A stretch of 64,000 nt of DNA from a virus. The notes beneath the pieces were generated by a model. That model was given only the letters and a program-made list of their open reading frames with translations. It ran no database searches and was not told where the DNA came from. The position numbers were made by a program, and so were the translations under genes. Where the stretch lies: the IMG/VR virus record IMGVR_UViG_3300017782_005987, positions 1-64,000 of that record, one strand, 5' to 3'. This document shows, piece after piece, positions 7,261-14,758 of the stretch. Position 1 is the stretch's first letter. Each line of letters opens with the position of its first letter.

Positions 7261-7511
7261 TATAATCCCAACTTTTGTAATGATTCTTTTAATGTTAGTT
7301 TAGACTCTAACTTCTTATGTAGAGTATCATTTTTAAATACCAGTACGCAAGGAAAAAGTTTAATACTTAAGTCTATTGCTTTTTGTGACTGATAGTCGTA
7401 TATTTCTGATTGTGTAATAGAGGGGTGACGTTTTTTAATTAAATCAAATAATGCACTAATGTATGTACGATTATGTTCATTTTTATAGAATCCAACTAGT
7501 TTATAATTCAT
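7260..7511 (-). CDS. Thioredoxin-fold-like small protein without CxxC
   Basis: The 83-residue protein ends with FPCVLVFKNDTLHKKLESKLTLKESLQ, resembling the cis-proline strand, following beta-hairpin and last helix of thioredoxin/glutaredoxin folds. MNYKLVGFYKNEH could be the first strand. No CxxC is present where the active site should be, so a thiol-disulfide role is unlikely; a binding role is possible. It is the first gene of the operon that continues with bS21 and tmRNA, behind the consensus promoter at 7596-7624. Fold assignment is tentative. Confidence 0.45.
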   Translation of the reverse strand: MNYKLVGFYKNEHNRTYISALFDLIKKRHPSITQSEIYDYQSQKAIDLSIKLFPCVLVFKNDTLHKKLESKLTLKESLQKLGL

Positions 7512-7554
7512 ATTCGTTCTTGCCTATATGATAAGTTTTTGTTATTATATATCT

Positions 7555-7586
7555 AATGAGTTTTTAAGTATTATTTTTGACTCATT
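7555..7586. repeat. Inverted repeat in the leader of the bS21/tmRNA operon
   Basis: AATGAGT (7555-7561) and ACTCATT (7580-7586) are separated by 18 bases. They lie just downstream of the minus-strand -10 box, covering roughly +3 to +34 of that transcript. They could be an operator for a dimeric repressor or a leader hairpin; nothing in the sequence decides between these. Confidence 0.4.
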
Positions 7587-7595
7587 ATTTTAATT

Positions 7596-7624
7596 AGTAT
7601 ACAAAAATGTTGATTATCTGTCAA
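7596..7624 (-). promoter_or_regulatory. Consensus promoter of the bS21/tmRNA operon
   Basis: TTGACA (7619-7624), exactly 17 bp and TATACT (7596-7601) on the minus strand, about 85 bases before the ATG at 7511. It is one of the few promoters here with the classical TTGACA box, fitting a strongly or early expressed operon. Confidence 0.8.
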
Positions 7625-7663
7625 TATTTTTCTTAAATCAAACATAAAAAACAGCTTTTGCAT

Positions 7664-7692
7664 TTGCTAAAAGCTTAAAAATTACTTATAAT
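7664..7692 (+). promoter_or_regulatory. Phage TTGCTA-17-TATAAT promoter of the small-gene/mutM operon
   Basis: TTGCTA (7664-7669), 17 bp and TATAAT (7687-7692) lie 16 bases before the ATG at 7709. An inverted repeat (AGCTTTT...AAAAGCT) straddles the -35 box. The spacer start (AAAGCTTAAA) is the same as in the promoter at 50160. Confidence 0.8.
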
Positions 7693-7708
7693 AGGATTAT
7701 AAAATAAA

Positions 7709-7912
7709 ATGACAAAATACTTAGAAGCAAAAACATACTTTACAGACTTGTCTGATAAAGGGGTAGTTCAAGCAGATGAACTATTTGAAGAAGCAGAAAA
7801 TGTTAGATCATATCTAGGAGATATTGCTTATGCTAGATTCATAATTAATTGTTACGAAGATCTATTTACAGTTCAAATTCCAAATATTCAAAAAGGTAGT
7901 ATTAATGGTTAA
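7709..7912 (+). CDS. Hypothetical protein, 67 aa
   Basis: First gene of the 7709-10314 operon. It is a small, acidic, probably all-helical soluble protein (AKTYFTDLSDKGVVQADELF; EEAENVRSYLGDIAYARFI). No family is recognised. Its end overlaps the next gene by eight bases, indicating coupled translation. Confidence 0.6.
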   Translation: MTKYLEAKTYFTDLSDKGVVQADELFEEAENVRSYLGDIAYARFIINCYEDLFTVQIPNIQKGSING

Positions 7913-8198
7913 AAGTAAAACAAGCATGTTTAAAGGTTACTATTCTTTCAATTCTTTAATTGAAAATGTTTATTATCTAGCTAAATGGAATCCTAAAGAA
8001 GCCATGTCTTGGTTAGATGAAGCAAGAAGTTTAATTAATTCTGAAATTCGATTAGAGAGATATAACAAGGTAGTAGAACAAGTTAATTATTTTCTTGACC
8101 AGTTTGAAAAAAAACCTTATTATGATAAAAAAGAAGTTTGGGGAGCTTTTTCAGAAGAGCGAGCTTCTTACGCTTTTGAAATTAACGGAGATTATTAA
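7905..8198 (+). CDS. Hypothetical protein, 97 aa
   Basis: A helical, tryptophan-containing soluble protein (YYLAKWNPKEAMSWLDEARS; NKVVEQVNYFLDQFEKK). It resembles its upstream neighbour in size and composition, and both may be members of one small-protein family, but I cannot show homology by eye. It follows with an 8-base overlap and is two bases before the next gene. Confidence 0.6.
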   Translation: MVKSKTSMFKGYYSFNSLIENVYYLAKWNPKEAMSWLDEARSLINSEIRLERYNKVVEQVNYFLDQFEKKPYYDKKEVWGAFSEERASYAFEINGDY

Positions 8199-8200
8199 TT

Positions 8201-8560
8201 ATGATTAATCCTTATGAATTCGCATTAAAACGTATTAAAAAAATTGTAAACTATGACGCTACTGAAGAAGAAAAGCTTGAGGCTTTAGATAAAACCTTAG
8301 TTATACTAAGTACTAAAGTAAAAGACAAAAACTGGTTTTATAACCATCCGTCTTTTAATGATAGGTTTTACTCAGACTATGGTACTGAAAAAACTAGTAA
8401 TAAAATAAATCTTAATAATCCTTGGCATTTATTTTATGTATCATTACTATCAGTGACTTCACTAAAAGAAGTAGTAAAAGAAATTTGGTTCTTAGAAAAC
8501 TCAACTAACTATAGAGATTGGATTGTAGAAAATGTCCGAAAAAAGAGAATCTTATCATAA
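8201..8560 (+). CDS. Hypothetical protein, 119 aa
   Basis: A charged helical protein with many aromatic residues in the middle (DKNWFYNHPSFNDRFYSDYG, then LNNPWHLFYVSLLSVTSL). No domain is recognised and there is no membrane segment or cysteine. Its last codons overlap the next gene by 29 bases. Confidence 0.6.
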   Translation: MINPYEFALKRIKKIVNYDATEEEKLEALDKTLVILSTKVKDKNWFYNHPSFNDRFYSDYGTEKTSNKINLNNPWHLFYVSLLSVTSLKEVVKEIWFLENSTNYRDWIVENVRKKRILS

Positions 8561-8786
8561 CTATATGAAAAGAAAACTTAGAGAAGCGTGGGATAAAGAA
8601 GAAAAAGATAGAATTCTTTTTGGAACAAACTCTAGAGGTAAACAAGAAGATTTACTAAATTATGAAATACCACAGCTTAGAGCAAAAATAGCATCTCTTA
8701 CTCAAGAGGTAGAAATGTTAAAAACAGACAACGCTGAATTAACAAAATGTTATTATGAGATTTTAAGGAAATTAGACAATGCCTGA
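8532..8786 (+). CDS. Predicted coiled-coil protein, 84 aa
   Basis: The C-terminal half has heptad-like spacing (QLRAKIASLTQEVEMLKTDN, then ELTKCYYEILRKL) typical of a short coiled coil; the N-terminal half is very basic (RESYHNYMKRKLREAWDKEE). It overlaps the glycosylase gene by eight bases. Function is unknown; oligomerisation is likely. Confidence 0.6.
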   Translation: MSEKRESYHNYMKRKLREAWDKEEKDRILFGTNSRGKQEDLLNYEIPQLRAKIASLTQEVEMLKTDNAELTKCYYEILRKLDNA

Positions 8787-9639
8787 AGGCCCCGAATGTA
8801 CTATTGTAGCTAATCAATTACATGATTTTAGCGTTAATAAAACTTTAGAAAGTATTGATACTCTTACTGGTAGATATACAAGAAATTTACCTGCAGGATT
8901 TCTCGATTTTACTTCAACTCTTCCTAAAAAAATATTAAGTGTTTCTAATAAAGGTAAATTTATTTATATGACTACCGAACCTAAAGGAGTAATTTTTATT
9001 ACTTTAGGTATGTCGGGTACTTTTAAAACAGAAATTAATAAATATGCGCGTGTAAAATTTTCTTTTAATGACAAATCAGAACTTTTCTATTCTGATATGA
9101 GAAATTTTGGAACATTAAAGTTTTTTACAGGAGACGATGTAGATATTGCTTTACAGAAAAAATTAAAAGAAATTGGCCCGGATATGCTAAATGATCCATG
9201 CCAATGGTCGGATTGGTTAAAAATTTGTCGTAGACGGAATACAAATTCTATGGTAAAATTCTTAATGAATCAAAAAAATATTTCCGGTGTTGGAAATATA
9301 TATAAAAGTGAAGCACTATTTCTAGCTGGTATTGACCCAAGACGTACTATTGAGTCTTGTTCTGATGAAGAACTAAATAAACTATATACAGCTGTTAAAG
9401 AGGTATTAAAAAGTAGTTATGAATCTGGGGGTTCTACTATAAGAAACTATAGTGATTTGTATAATAATCATGGTAAATATACTGCATTTCCTTCTCAACC
9501 ACAAGAAATGTTAGAATCACGTTGGGATAATAGAGTAATGATTTATGGAAGAAAACAAGATATTTATGGCAATGATGTAGTTAAACTACGTCTTGATGAT
9601 GCTAGAACAACATATTTTTCACCCAGTATACAAAAATGA
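8779..9639 (+). CDS. mutM: Formamidopyrimidine-DNA glycosylase (Fpg/Nei family) with a zinc-ligand-free finger
   Basis: This base-excision enzyme of 286 residues starts MPEGPE, giving the catalytic Pro2 and Glu3 of the Fpg/Nei family. SNKGKFIYM holds the beta-domain lysine, MSGTF and SDMRNFG follow, and the helix-two-turn-helix is clear in MNQKNISGVGNIYKSEALF. The C-terminal finger VMIYGRKQDIYGN...RTTYFSPSIQ aligns with the usual zinc finger but all four cysteines are replaced, while the DNA-contacting Arg (DDARTTYF) remains. Zincless fingers are known in NEIL1 and some viral members. It would remove oxidised purines from DNA. It is fifth in a plus-strand operon, overlapping both neighbours. 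Confidence 0.88.
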   Translation: MPEGPECTIVANQLHDFSVNKTLESIDTLTGRYTRNLPAGFLDFTSTLPKKILSVSNKGKFIYMTTEPKGVIFITLGMSGTFKTEINKYARVKFSFNDKSELFYSDMRNFGTLKFFTGDDVDIALQKKLKEIGPDMLNDPCQWSDWLKICRRRNTNSMVKFLMNQKNISGVGNIYKSEALFLAGIDPRRTIESCSDEELNKLYTAVKEVLKSSYESGGSTIRNYSDLYNNHGKYTAFPSQPQEMLESRWDNRVMIYGRKQDIYGNDVVKLRLDDARTTYFSPSIQK

Positions 9640-10073
9640 ATTATGAAAGTTTAAAAGATAAAATAGCTACTATTTTATTAGACCATCCTGCTGATTTGTT
9701 TGATGATGATAAGGGGTTATTATTTGAAACAGATACTTGGGAATTAGTAAATGATAGAGATCTTCCAGAATATACCGAGGATACTAATGATAAAGAGTAC
9801 GAAGATTTATTAAAAGAATGGGATGCAAAAGCTGTTGGATCTGCTAATTTAATAGTAGCCAATACTCTTTTAAAAAAAGTATTATCTCAGAACGTAGATA
9901 TTTTTAAGGAACTACAAAGAGTATCTGCTAATAATACATTATTTGAAACAAAAGAATCTACTGATGAGTTGTTTGACCTCATAATGTCAGATTTAGAAAA
10001 CGAAAAAATTATTAGAAAAAAACCAGAATTTATAAGACAAAGTTTTAAAATAGTAGGGGGAACAGATGTCTGA
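9636..10073 (+). CDS. Hypothetical acidic protein, 145 aa
   Basis: An acidic, helix-rich soluble protein (PADLFDDDKGLLFETDTWEL; NTLLKKVLSQNVDIFKELQR). It overlaps the glycosylase stop as ATGA and the next gene by eight bases. No domain recognised. Its place between a DNA glycosylase and a DsbA-like protein suggests a nucleic-acid-related role, which is only inference. Confidence 0.6.
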   Translation: MNYESLKDKIATILLDHPADLFDDDKGLLFETDTWELVNDRDLPEYTEDTNDKEYEDLLKEWDAKAVGSANLIVANTLLKKVLSQNVDIFKELQRVSANNTLFETKESTDELFDLIMSDLENEKIIRKKPEFIRQSFKIVGGTDV

Positions 10074-10314
10074 ATCAATAGTGCAACTAGATAAAAATGA
10101 AGTAAAAACCGCAATTAACTCTATTGTTGATGTGATGTATGAGATTGAAGCAGCTAGAGAAACAGTTAATGAAGTTGTTAAAAAACTTAAAGCAGACTAT
10201 GGTTTAGCACCGTCTGTAGTTAGAGCAGCTGCTTCAGCTATTCATAAAAGAAATAAAGAAGAACTAGAAGAGAAAAATCAAGCTGTTCTAGAATTAGTAC
10301 ATTTATTTGACTAA
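10066..10314 (+). CDS. DsbA-like double-stranded-DNA-binding protein (T4 late-transcription type)
   Basis: The 82-residue helical protein resembles T4-like phage DsbA in length and in its C-terminal two-thirds: KKLKADYGLAPSVVRAAASA, then IHKRNKEELEEKNQAVLELV aligns with the T4 pattern of K-E-LG followed by LYHKDNRDVFEAE..VVELYD. In T4, DsbA binds DNA near late promoters. Similarity is modest and judged by eye, so the role is tentative. It is the last gene of the operon from 7709. Confidence 0.55.
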   Translation: MSESIVQLDKNEVKTAINSIVDVMYEIEAARETVNEVVKKLKADYGLAPSVVRAAASAIHKRNKEELEEKNQAVLELVHLFD

Positions 10315-10319
10315 TTATA

Positions 10320-10465
10320 TCTTGGCATAACCCATGCCTTAAAAGTGGTAGCGTCGGGGAAAGACCCGAGGTATTGCTAACCTCAAGCAAATTTTTAAAA
10401 TTAAATATAGGCTCTGCGACAACTTGTCACGGCGCCTATTAGCACGTCTACGTGCTGGTTTAGGA
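10320..10465 (+). ncRNA. Structured leader or small RNA upstream of three small genes
   Basis: No ORF fits here. Several short hairpins follow one another: GGCAT/ATGCC, TCGGG/CCCGA, GAGGT/ACCTC and a perfect AGCACGT-CT-ACGTGCT stem (10441-10456) just before the AGGAG site of the gene at 10473. GC content is higher than in flanking genes. It may be a cis-regulatory leader or a small RNA; I see no known riboswitch signature. Confidence 0.45.
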
Positions 10466-10472
10466 GATAAAA

Positions 10473-10631
10473 ATGAAAAATCTTATTAATTTGTTAAGAA
10501 AATTTAATAATAGATCAGGAGATGCTGATTTATTACGTTGGGCACAAACAGAATATGGAAACGACTGGCAATATGCGTACAGTCAAATGAAACAAACAGG
10601 TAAAGCACCAATTACAGGAGTAAAAAACTAA
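10473..10631 (+). CDS. Hypothetical protein, 52 aa
   Basis: Start supported by TTTAGGAGATAAAA before the ATG. The product begins with a basic amphipathic helix (MKNLINLLRKFNNR) and is otherwise soluble (WAQTEYGNDWQYAYSQMKQ). It is the first of three tightly linked small genes (TAATG junction to the next) downstream of the structured leader. No family recognised. Confidence 0.6.
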   Translation: MKNLINLLRKFNNRSGDADLLRWAQTEYGNDWQYAYSQMKQTGKAPITGVKN

Positions 10632-10807
10632 TGCAAGCGATAATGACACAAACATACTGCACATTCTGTGATGCAGTAACAAACACACTAAATAAAATGA
10701 TGAGCATAACCGAAAGCATCGGCAAAGCAAGAGCAGCAAGTGCGCTTGCACAGATGGGTTATTACGAACAAGCAAAAAACTTAATGATGGAGAACAAAAA
10801 TGACTAA
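10631..10807 (+). CDS. Small protein with CxxC motif, 58 aa
   Basis: The ATG shares its A with the stop of the preceding gene. An N-terminal YCTFCDAV pair of cysteines is followed by two helices (TLNKMMSITESIGKARAASA; LAQMGYYEQAKNLMME). Base composition is less AT-rich than its neighbours. A metal or redox function for the single CxxC is possible but not shown. Confidence 0.6.
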   Translation: MQAIMTQTYCTFCDAVTNTLNKMMSITESIGKARAASALAQMGYYEQAKNLMMENKND

Positions 10808-10970
10808 ATTATTAAAGAATATCTTTAAAATGAACTTTACAGATGCAAAAACTGGTGGATGGCCAGGCACCCCTATGGGACAACCATTAAAGTATCGTGA
10901 AGCAGTTTATACAGTAGCAGAACTTGAAAAGCGTTTAAATGCTGAAGTAAACGGATTTACACAGCGATAG
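10800..10970 (+). CDS. Hypothetical protein, 56 aa
   Basis: The third gene of the set, overlapping the second by eight bases. It has a Gly/Pro-rich centre (TGGWPGTPMGQPL) between a basic N-terminus (MTKLLKNIFKMNF) and a C-terminal helix (YTVAELEKRLNAEV). It is followed by a clear terminator. No family recognised. Confidence 0.58.
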   Translation: MTKLLKNIFKMNFTDAKTGGWPGTPMGQPLKYREAVYTVAELEKRLNAEVNGFTQR

Positions 10971-11007
10971 AGTATTTTTACACTAGATAAGAAAACGGTT
11001 AGTTATT

Positions 11008-11035
11008 GGGCGTCTAAGTTAGACGCCCTTTCTTT
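11008..11035 (+). terminator. Rho-independent terminator after the three small genes
   Basis: GGGCGTCTAA-G-TTAGACGCCC forms a 10-bp stem with a single unpaired loop base in the strict reading (in practice a 3-5 base loop), followed by TTTCTTT. It separates the small-gene transcript from the promoter at 11046. Confidence 0.85.
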
Positions 11036-11045
11036 CATAAAATAC

Positions 11046-11074
11046 TTGCTAAAAATTCATAATTATAGTATAAT
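11046..11074 (+). promoter_or_regulatory. TTGCTA-17-TATAAT promoter with almost no leader
   Basis: TTGCTA (11046-11051), 17 bp, TATAAT (11069-11074). The only sensible ATG for the next gene is at 11082, seven bases after the -10 box, so the transcript should start at or next to the start codon. Confidence 0.8.
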
Positions 11075-11081
11075 AATAGTT

Positions 11082-11240
11082 ATGAAAAAAGAAATAATTT
11101 ATGTTAATGATCCCATAGTTTTATCTTGTCCAGATAAATCACACCCTTTATTTACCATTAATATAACAGAAGAAAAACCTATTGCAGTTTGTTATTACTG
11201 TAGTAAAACATGGATTTTAAATAATGGAAAACTTAGATAA
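11082..11240 (+). CDS. zf-CHCC-type zinc-finger protein, 52 aa
   Basis: The protein reads IVLSCPDKSHPLFTINI and then AVCYYCSKTWIL, giving C, H, C, C in the spacing of the zf-CHCC fold (NDUFS6-like: cysteine, HPxxxI, CxYC). The start at 11082 is chosen because an upstream in-frame TTG lies inside the promoter. It overlaps the nuclease gene by 17 bases. Leaderless translation is likely from the promoter position. The partner or nucleic acid it binds is unknown. Confidence 0.62.
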   Translation: MKKEIIYVNDPIVLSCPDKSHPLFTINITEEKPIAVCYYCSKTWILNNGKLR

Positions 11241-11904
11241 ATACGATTATACAACAACTGTAAAAACCGAAACTCTTACTACAGGCAGAACCTACTTTAC
11301 TCCTGATGGAGATTATGCTAGTATTACTACTCTTTTAGGTAAAACAGCAGACAAAGCGTGGTTACAGGCATGGATTGATAAGGTAGGCGAAGAAGAGGCT
11401 AGACGTGTATCAAAAGAAGCAACCGATAGAGGAACTCTTGTTCACGAAATAGCAGAAAATTATTTTAATGGTGAAGATGTCACAGAAGAAATAGCGAAAC
11501 AAGAACTTGTTACCGCACAGATGACTCGTAACTTAATTAAAGCGGTATCAACAGGTGTAGAAGAAATATGGGGACAAGAAGCTGTATTATGGAGTAAAAA
11601 ATTAAAATATGCGGGACGCTCAGATATGATTGGTATTTGGAAAGGCAAACCTGCTATCATTGATTTTAAAACTTCTCGCCGTAAAAAATATGTAAAACAA
11701 ATTAAAGATTATTTTTTACAAGGAACAGCATATGCTTTTGCGCACAACGAAATGTATGGAACTGATATTAGAAATTTAGCTATTGTTATTACTGTTGAAA
11801 ACGGAGAACCACAAATATTTGAAACTAGTGCAGTACATCATTTTTCTGACTTACAAAATAGAATTAAACAATATCATAAAATGAAAAAAGAAGGAGTAAT
11901 TTAA
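11224..11904 (+). CDS. PD-(D/E)XK nuclease (Cas4/RecB-like exonuclease)
   Basis: The 226-residue protein has the catalytic core of the PD-(D/E)XK superfamily: a helix with a conserved His (DRGTLVHEIAENYF, about 68-81), KLKYAGRSDMIGI supplying the first acid, then PAIIDFKTSRRKK with the D-x-K catalytic pair, and the QGTAYAF helix with the motif-IV Gln. This matches single-domain phage exonucleases related to RecB and MGME1. It would degrade or process DNA ends in replication, recombination or host-DNA breakdown. It follows the zf-CHCC gene on the same transcript. Confidence 0.8.
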   Translation: MENLDKYDYTTTVKTETLTTGRTYFTPDGDYASITTLLGKTADKAWLQAWIDKVGEEEARRVSKEATDRGTLVHEIAENYFNGEDVTEEIAKQELVTAQMTRNLIKAVSTGVEEIWGQEAVLWSKKLKYAGRSDMIGIWKGKPAIIDFKTSRRKKYVKQIKDYFLQGTAYAFAHNEMYGTDIRNLAIVITVENGEPQIFETSAVHHFSDLQNRIKQYHKMKKEGVI

Positions 11905-12000
11905 ATGACTTGGACTAAGAAATAAAAAATTATAACGGTCTTCGAGTAATAAAAAGAGTTGACTAATAATGTAATTTTAAAATAAAACAGGTTGACAAAT

Positions 12001-12201
12001 ATGTGGAAAAAGGGTAAAAATTATATAGATAGAAAATTAGAAACTTATTTTATGAGTCGTCCAAATTTAACAGATGCAGACGCTCGTTTAATACGTAGTC
12101 TAATTAGAGATCAAATGAAGTATGGCAAACTAACTACTAATAAGTGGAATTTAGTAAAAAAACTATATGACCAATATCAAGAAAAAGGAAGATATGGGTA
12201 A
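12001..12201 (+). CDS. Hypothetical basic helical protein, 66 aa
   Basis: I start at ATG 12001, nine bases after an AGG site, rather than at an upstream TTG. The protein is basic and helical (ADARLIRSLIRDQMKYG, NKWNLVKKLYDQYQ). Its end overlaps the A-type carrier gene by eight bases. No family is recognised; a nucleic-acid-binding role is possible from composition. Confidence 0.58.
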   Translation: MWKKGKNYIDRKLETYFMSRPNLTDADARLIRSLIRDQMKYGKLTTNKWNLVKKLYDQYQEKGRYG

Positions 12202-12547
12202 CATATTAGACCAATTACAAGAGCATAAAATAACACCGCCTAGCATTATTTTAACTGATAGTGCAAAAACATATATGAAAGAGATGGCTGACTATCATAA
12301 GCAGCGTTATGTTTTTTTATCTGTTACCGGAGGTGGTTGTAGTGGCTTTCAGTATAAATGGGATTTTTCTGATATAAAAGGTTTAGGAATTCTTGTAGAC
12401 GATGTTTTAGTTATTGATGATATGGCTGAAATGTTTGTTTTAGGATGTACAATAGATTACGTAAAGGAATTAGGAGGATCATACTTAAAAGTGGTCAATC
12501 CTAACGCTACAGCATCGTGTGGTTGTGGTGAAAGTTTTGCAGTGTGA
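12194..12547 (+). CDS. A-type iron-sulfur carrier protein (IscA/ErpA/HesB family)
   Basis: The 117-residue protein matches the family end to end: ILTDSAKTYMKEM, FLSVTGGGCSGFQYKWDF, the IDYVKELGGSYLKVVNPN segment and the C-terminal CGCGESF. The three cluster-binding cysteines are at about 49, 109 and 111. Such proteins pass Fe-S clusters to apo-enzymes, and homologues occur in marine phages. Start ATG 12194 (after GGAAG, overlapping the previous stop) fits the family better than an upstream ATG at 12167. The phage encodes several radical SAM proteins needing 4Fe-4S clusters (22-33 kb and 48 kb), which it might serve; this link is inference. Confidence 0.88.
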   Translation: MGNILDQLQEHKITPPSIILTDSAKTYMKEMADYHKQRYVFLSVTGGGCSGFQYKWDFSDIKGLGILVDDVLVIDDMAEMFVLGCTIDYVKELGGSYLKVVNPNATASCGCGESFAV

Positions 12548-14745
12548 CAATTACAAAAATACCATTAACAATGTTAGGAGCACAAACGGCTGATAAAGAC
12601 GGTCATAGGCTTACTTATGTTGCAGCAAATAATGCTATTGAGCTTGTTCCTACTACCGACCCTGTTTTTAGTATTCCAGATTCTTCTTTTGTTACTGACA
12701 GTAGATATACAAATTTTTTATTACAGGCAGACCCAGCTGGAACAGATAATCAAGTTGATGCCTCTACCGGCGCACATACTATTACAGAATATGGTGGTGT
12801 AACTTCAACTGCATTTTCACCATATCATTCAGGTGGGTATAGCGTTGAATTTAACGCTACAGATGCTTCAATTACAGTACCTGCAGCAACTGGTAGTGAA
12901 TATAGACTAGGTCCCGATACTGGTTGGACTTTAGAGTTTTGGGTAAATTCAATTGATTTTTCCCAAACGCAAATTATATATCTTCAAAGAAATGCAGTTG
13001 CTGCACAGGGTACAATACTAAACATATCTACTAGCGGTCTTATCACTTTCTATCAAGGAGATGCTGACACAGGTGGGTGGGAAGTACAAATATCTTGTGG
13101 TACTATAGCTATCAATACTTGGAACCACGTAGCAATAGTAAGAAATGGTAGCGGTTCAAATAATTTTACAACATATCTTAATGGCACTCAACAAAATCAA
13201 GCTACGTGGTCAGGTAGTAGTGTTAATAAACAAGTTGCTGGTTATATAGGCGGAGGTAATAGTTCTTATAACTCTGATAATAGAGAATTTGTAGGTTTTC
13301 TGAGAGATTTTAGATATTCAGAAGAAGCTGTTTATACAAGTGATTTTACTGCTCCTACAGAGCCTCTAACTGTTCTTGCTACCACTAAATTATTGTACTT
13401 TAACGGAGAGCCTTACATTGCAGACAAAGCAAGTGTTTATGGGGCTCCTACTGTTACTACTAATGTTAGTACTGTAAGGGTTGGACCTTATAACTACTAT
13501 CCTTACACAAAAGCAGAACATGGTGGTTCTGTATTTATTGATGGTACTGATGATTATTTATCAGTAGCTCATAGCACTGACCATACTTTTGGTAGCGGGT
13601 TGTTCACACTCGAAGCTTGGGTATATATGACCGCATACGAAAGTACAGGTTTTGATACCATTTTAATGAAAAGTGATGGAGTAGCTTTAGATTGGCAGTT
13701 TGATTATAAAAACAGCGCAAACCAATTAAGATTTATTCCATATGTAAGTGGTACTCCTGACACAAGTTCTGGTGTTGCAACAGCAACACTTGGTTTAAAT
13801 CAGTGGCACCATGTTGCAGCTTCAAGAGATGGAAGTAATAATTTACGAATATTCCATAACGGCACGCTTCTTAAGACAGCTACTTATTCAAGTACAATAG
13901 ATTCTGATGGAAGTGCTACATTAGATATCGGTACTAGAGATAATAATGGAACACATGATAGGTTTTTTGAAGGCTTTATAGCTGATGTAAGAGTAGTAAA
14001 AGGTGCAGCAGTTTATACATCCGCATTTACTCCGCCAACTGCCCCGTTAACTGAAGTAACTAATACAACACTGCTTACCTGTACAAATAAGAATAAGTTC
14101 TATGATGCAAGCATTTCTAACCCGGTGTTGACAGCATATAATAATATTACCACCAGTACTTCAGAAGTTGCATATACCGGTACATCGCTGTATGCTGCCG
14201 GAAGATCGGATTATATAGCTTTTAATACAACTCTATCAGCAATTAATACTCTTCCTGGTGATTTTACTATAGAACTAGAATGTAAGCTAACTTCTTCTAC
14301 TATGGCATATGCCTTTCTCGTTAATTTATATGATGGTGGAACTGCTGGAAATGCTAGAATAAGGTTTGGAGATTCTGGTTATGGTTATCATTTGCAATTC
14401 GTTATTAATAATGGTGGTGGTACAAGCTCAGTATATAGTGTTAATTTAGTTCAATCAGATTTTACTACTGATTTTAGGCATATAGCATGGACAAGAGAAA
14501 GCGGTGTAAATAGAATCTTTGTTGATGGTACACAGTATAATGTTGCAACAGGAGCAAACCCATCAACATTCTCAAGTGCATCATGGTCAGATTCTACAAC
14601 AATTGATTTTAATCATTCACAAGGTATTAGAATAGGAGTAGCATCTTATGCAGCTCTTGGATACTTACAAAATATTAGAATAACAAATGGTCTTGCAAGA
14701 TACACAGCAGCATTTACACCACCAACCGCAGAATTTACAGGATAA
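12544..14745 (+). CDS. Large LamG/concanavalin-like adhesin or tail-fibre protein
   Basis: The 733-residue protein starts with GTG overlapping the previous stop (GTGA). It holds three similar jelly-roll units: about 115-275 (TLEFWVNS, NTWNHVAIVRNGSG, FVGFLRDFRYSEEAVYTSDF), 340-510 (FTLEAWVYM, QWHHVAASRDGS, FIADVRVVKGAAVYTSAF) and 560-730 (FTIELECKL, FRHIAWTRESGVN, YLQNIRITNGLARYTAAF). This is the LamG/concanavalin-A-like repeat, each ending in a PPTAPL-like linker. Such domains bind sugars on fibres. The fibre genes that follow support a virion role in receptor binding. Confidence 0.75.
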   Translation: MTITKIPLTMLGAQTADKDGHRLTYVAANNAIELVPTTDPVFSIPDSSFVTDSRYTNFLLQADPAGTDNQVDASTGAHTITEYGGVTSTAFSPYHSGGYSVEFNATDASITVPAATGSEYRLGPDTGWTLEFWVNSIDFSQTQIIYLQRNAVAAQGTILNISTSGLITFYQGDADTGGWEVQISCGTIAINTWNHVAIVRNGSGSNNFTTYLNGTQQNQATWSGSSVNKQVAGYIGGGNSSYNSDNREFVGFLRDFRYSEEAVYTSDFTAPTEPLTVLATTKLLYFNGEPYIADKASVYGAPTVTTNVSTVRVGPYNYYPYTKAEHGGSVFIDGTDDYLSVAHSTDHTFGSGLFTLEAWVYMTAYESTGFDTILMKSDGVALDWQFDYKNSANQLRFIPYVSGTPDTSSGVATATLGLNQWHHVAASRDGSNNLRIFHNGTLLKTATYSSTIDSDGSATLDIGTRDNNGTHDRFFEGFIADVRVVKGAAVYTSAFTPPTAPLTEVTNTTLLTCTNKNKFYDASISNPVLTAYNNITTSTSEVAYTGTSLYAAGRSDYIAFNTTLSAINTLPGDFTIELECKLTSSTMAYAFLVNLYDGGTAGNARIRFGDSGYGYHLQFVINNGGGTSSVYSVNLVQSDFTTDFRHIAWTRESGVNRIFVDGTQYNVATGANPSTFSSASWSDSTTIDFNHSQGIRIGVASYAALGYLQNIRITNGLARYTAAFTPPTAEFTG

Positions 14746-14758
14746 TAAAGGATATATT

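Noticed and set aside
10533-10775. 80-codon minus-strand ORF over the three small genes
   Set aside because: The plus-strand genes have good start sites, TAATG coupling and a terminator; the antisense reading has none and a Cys/Leu-rich random-like composition.
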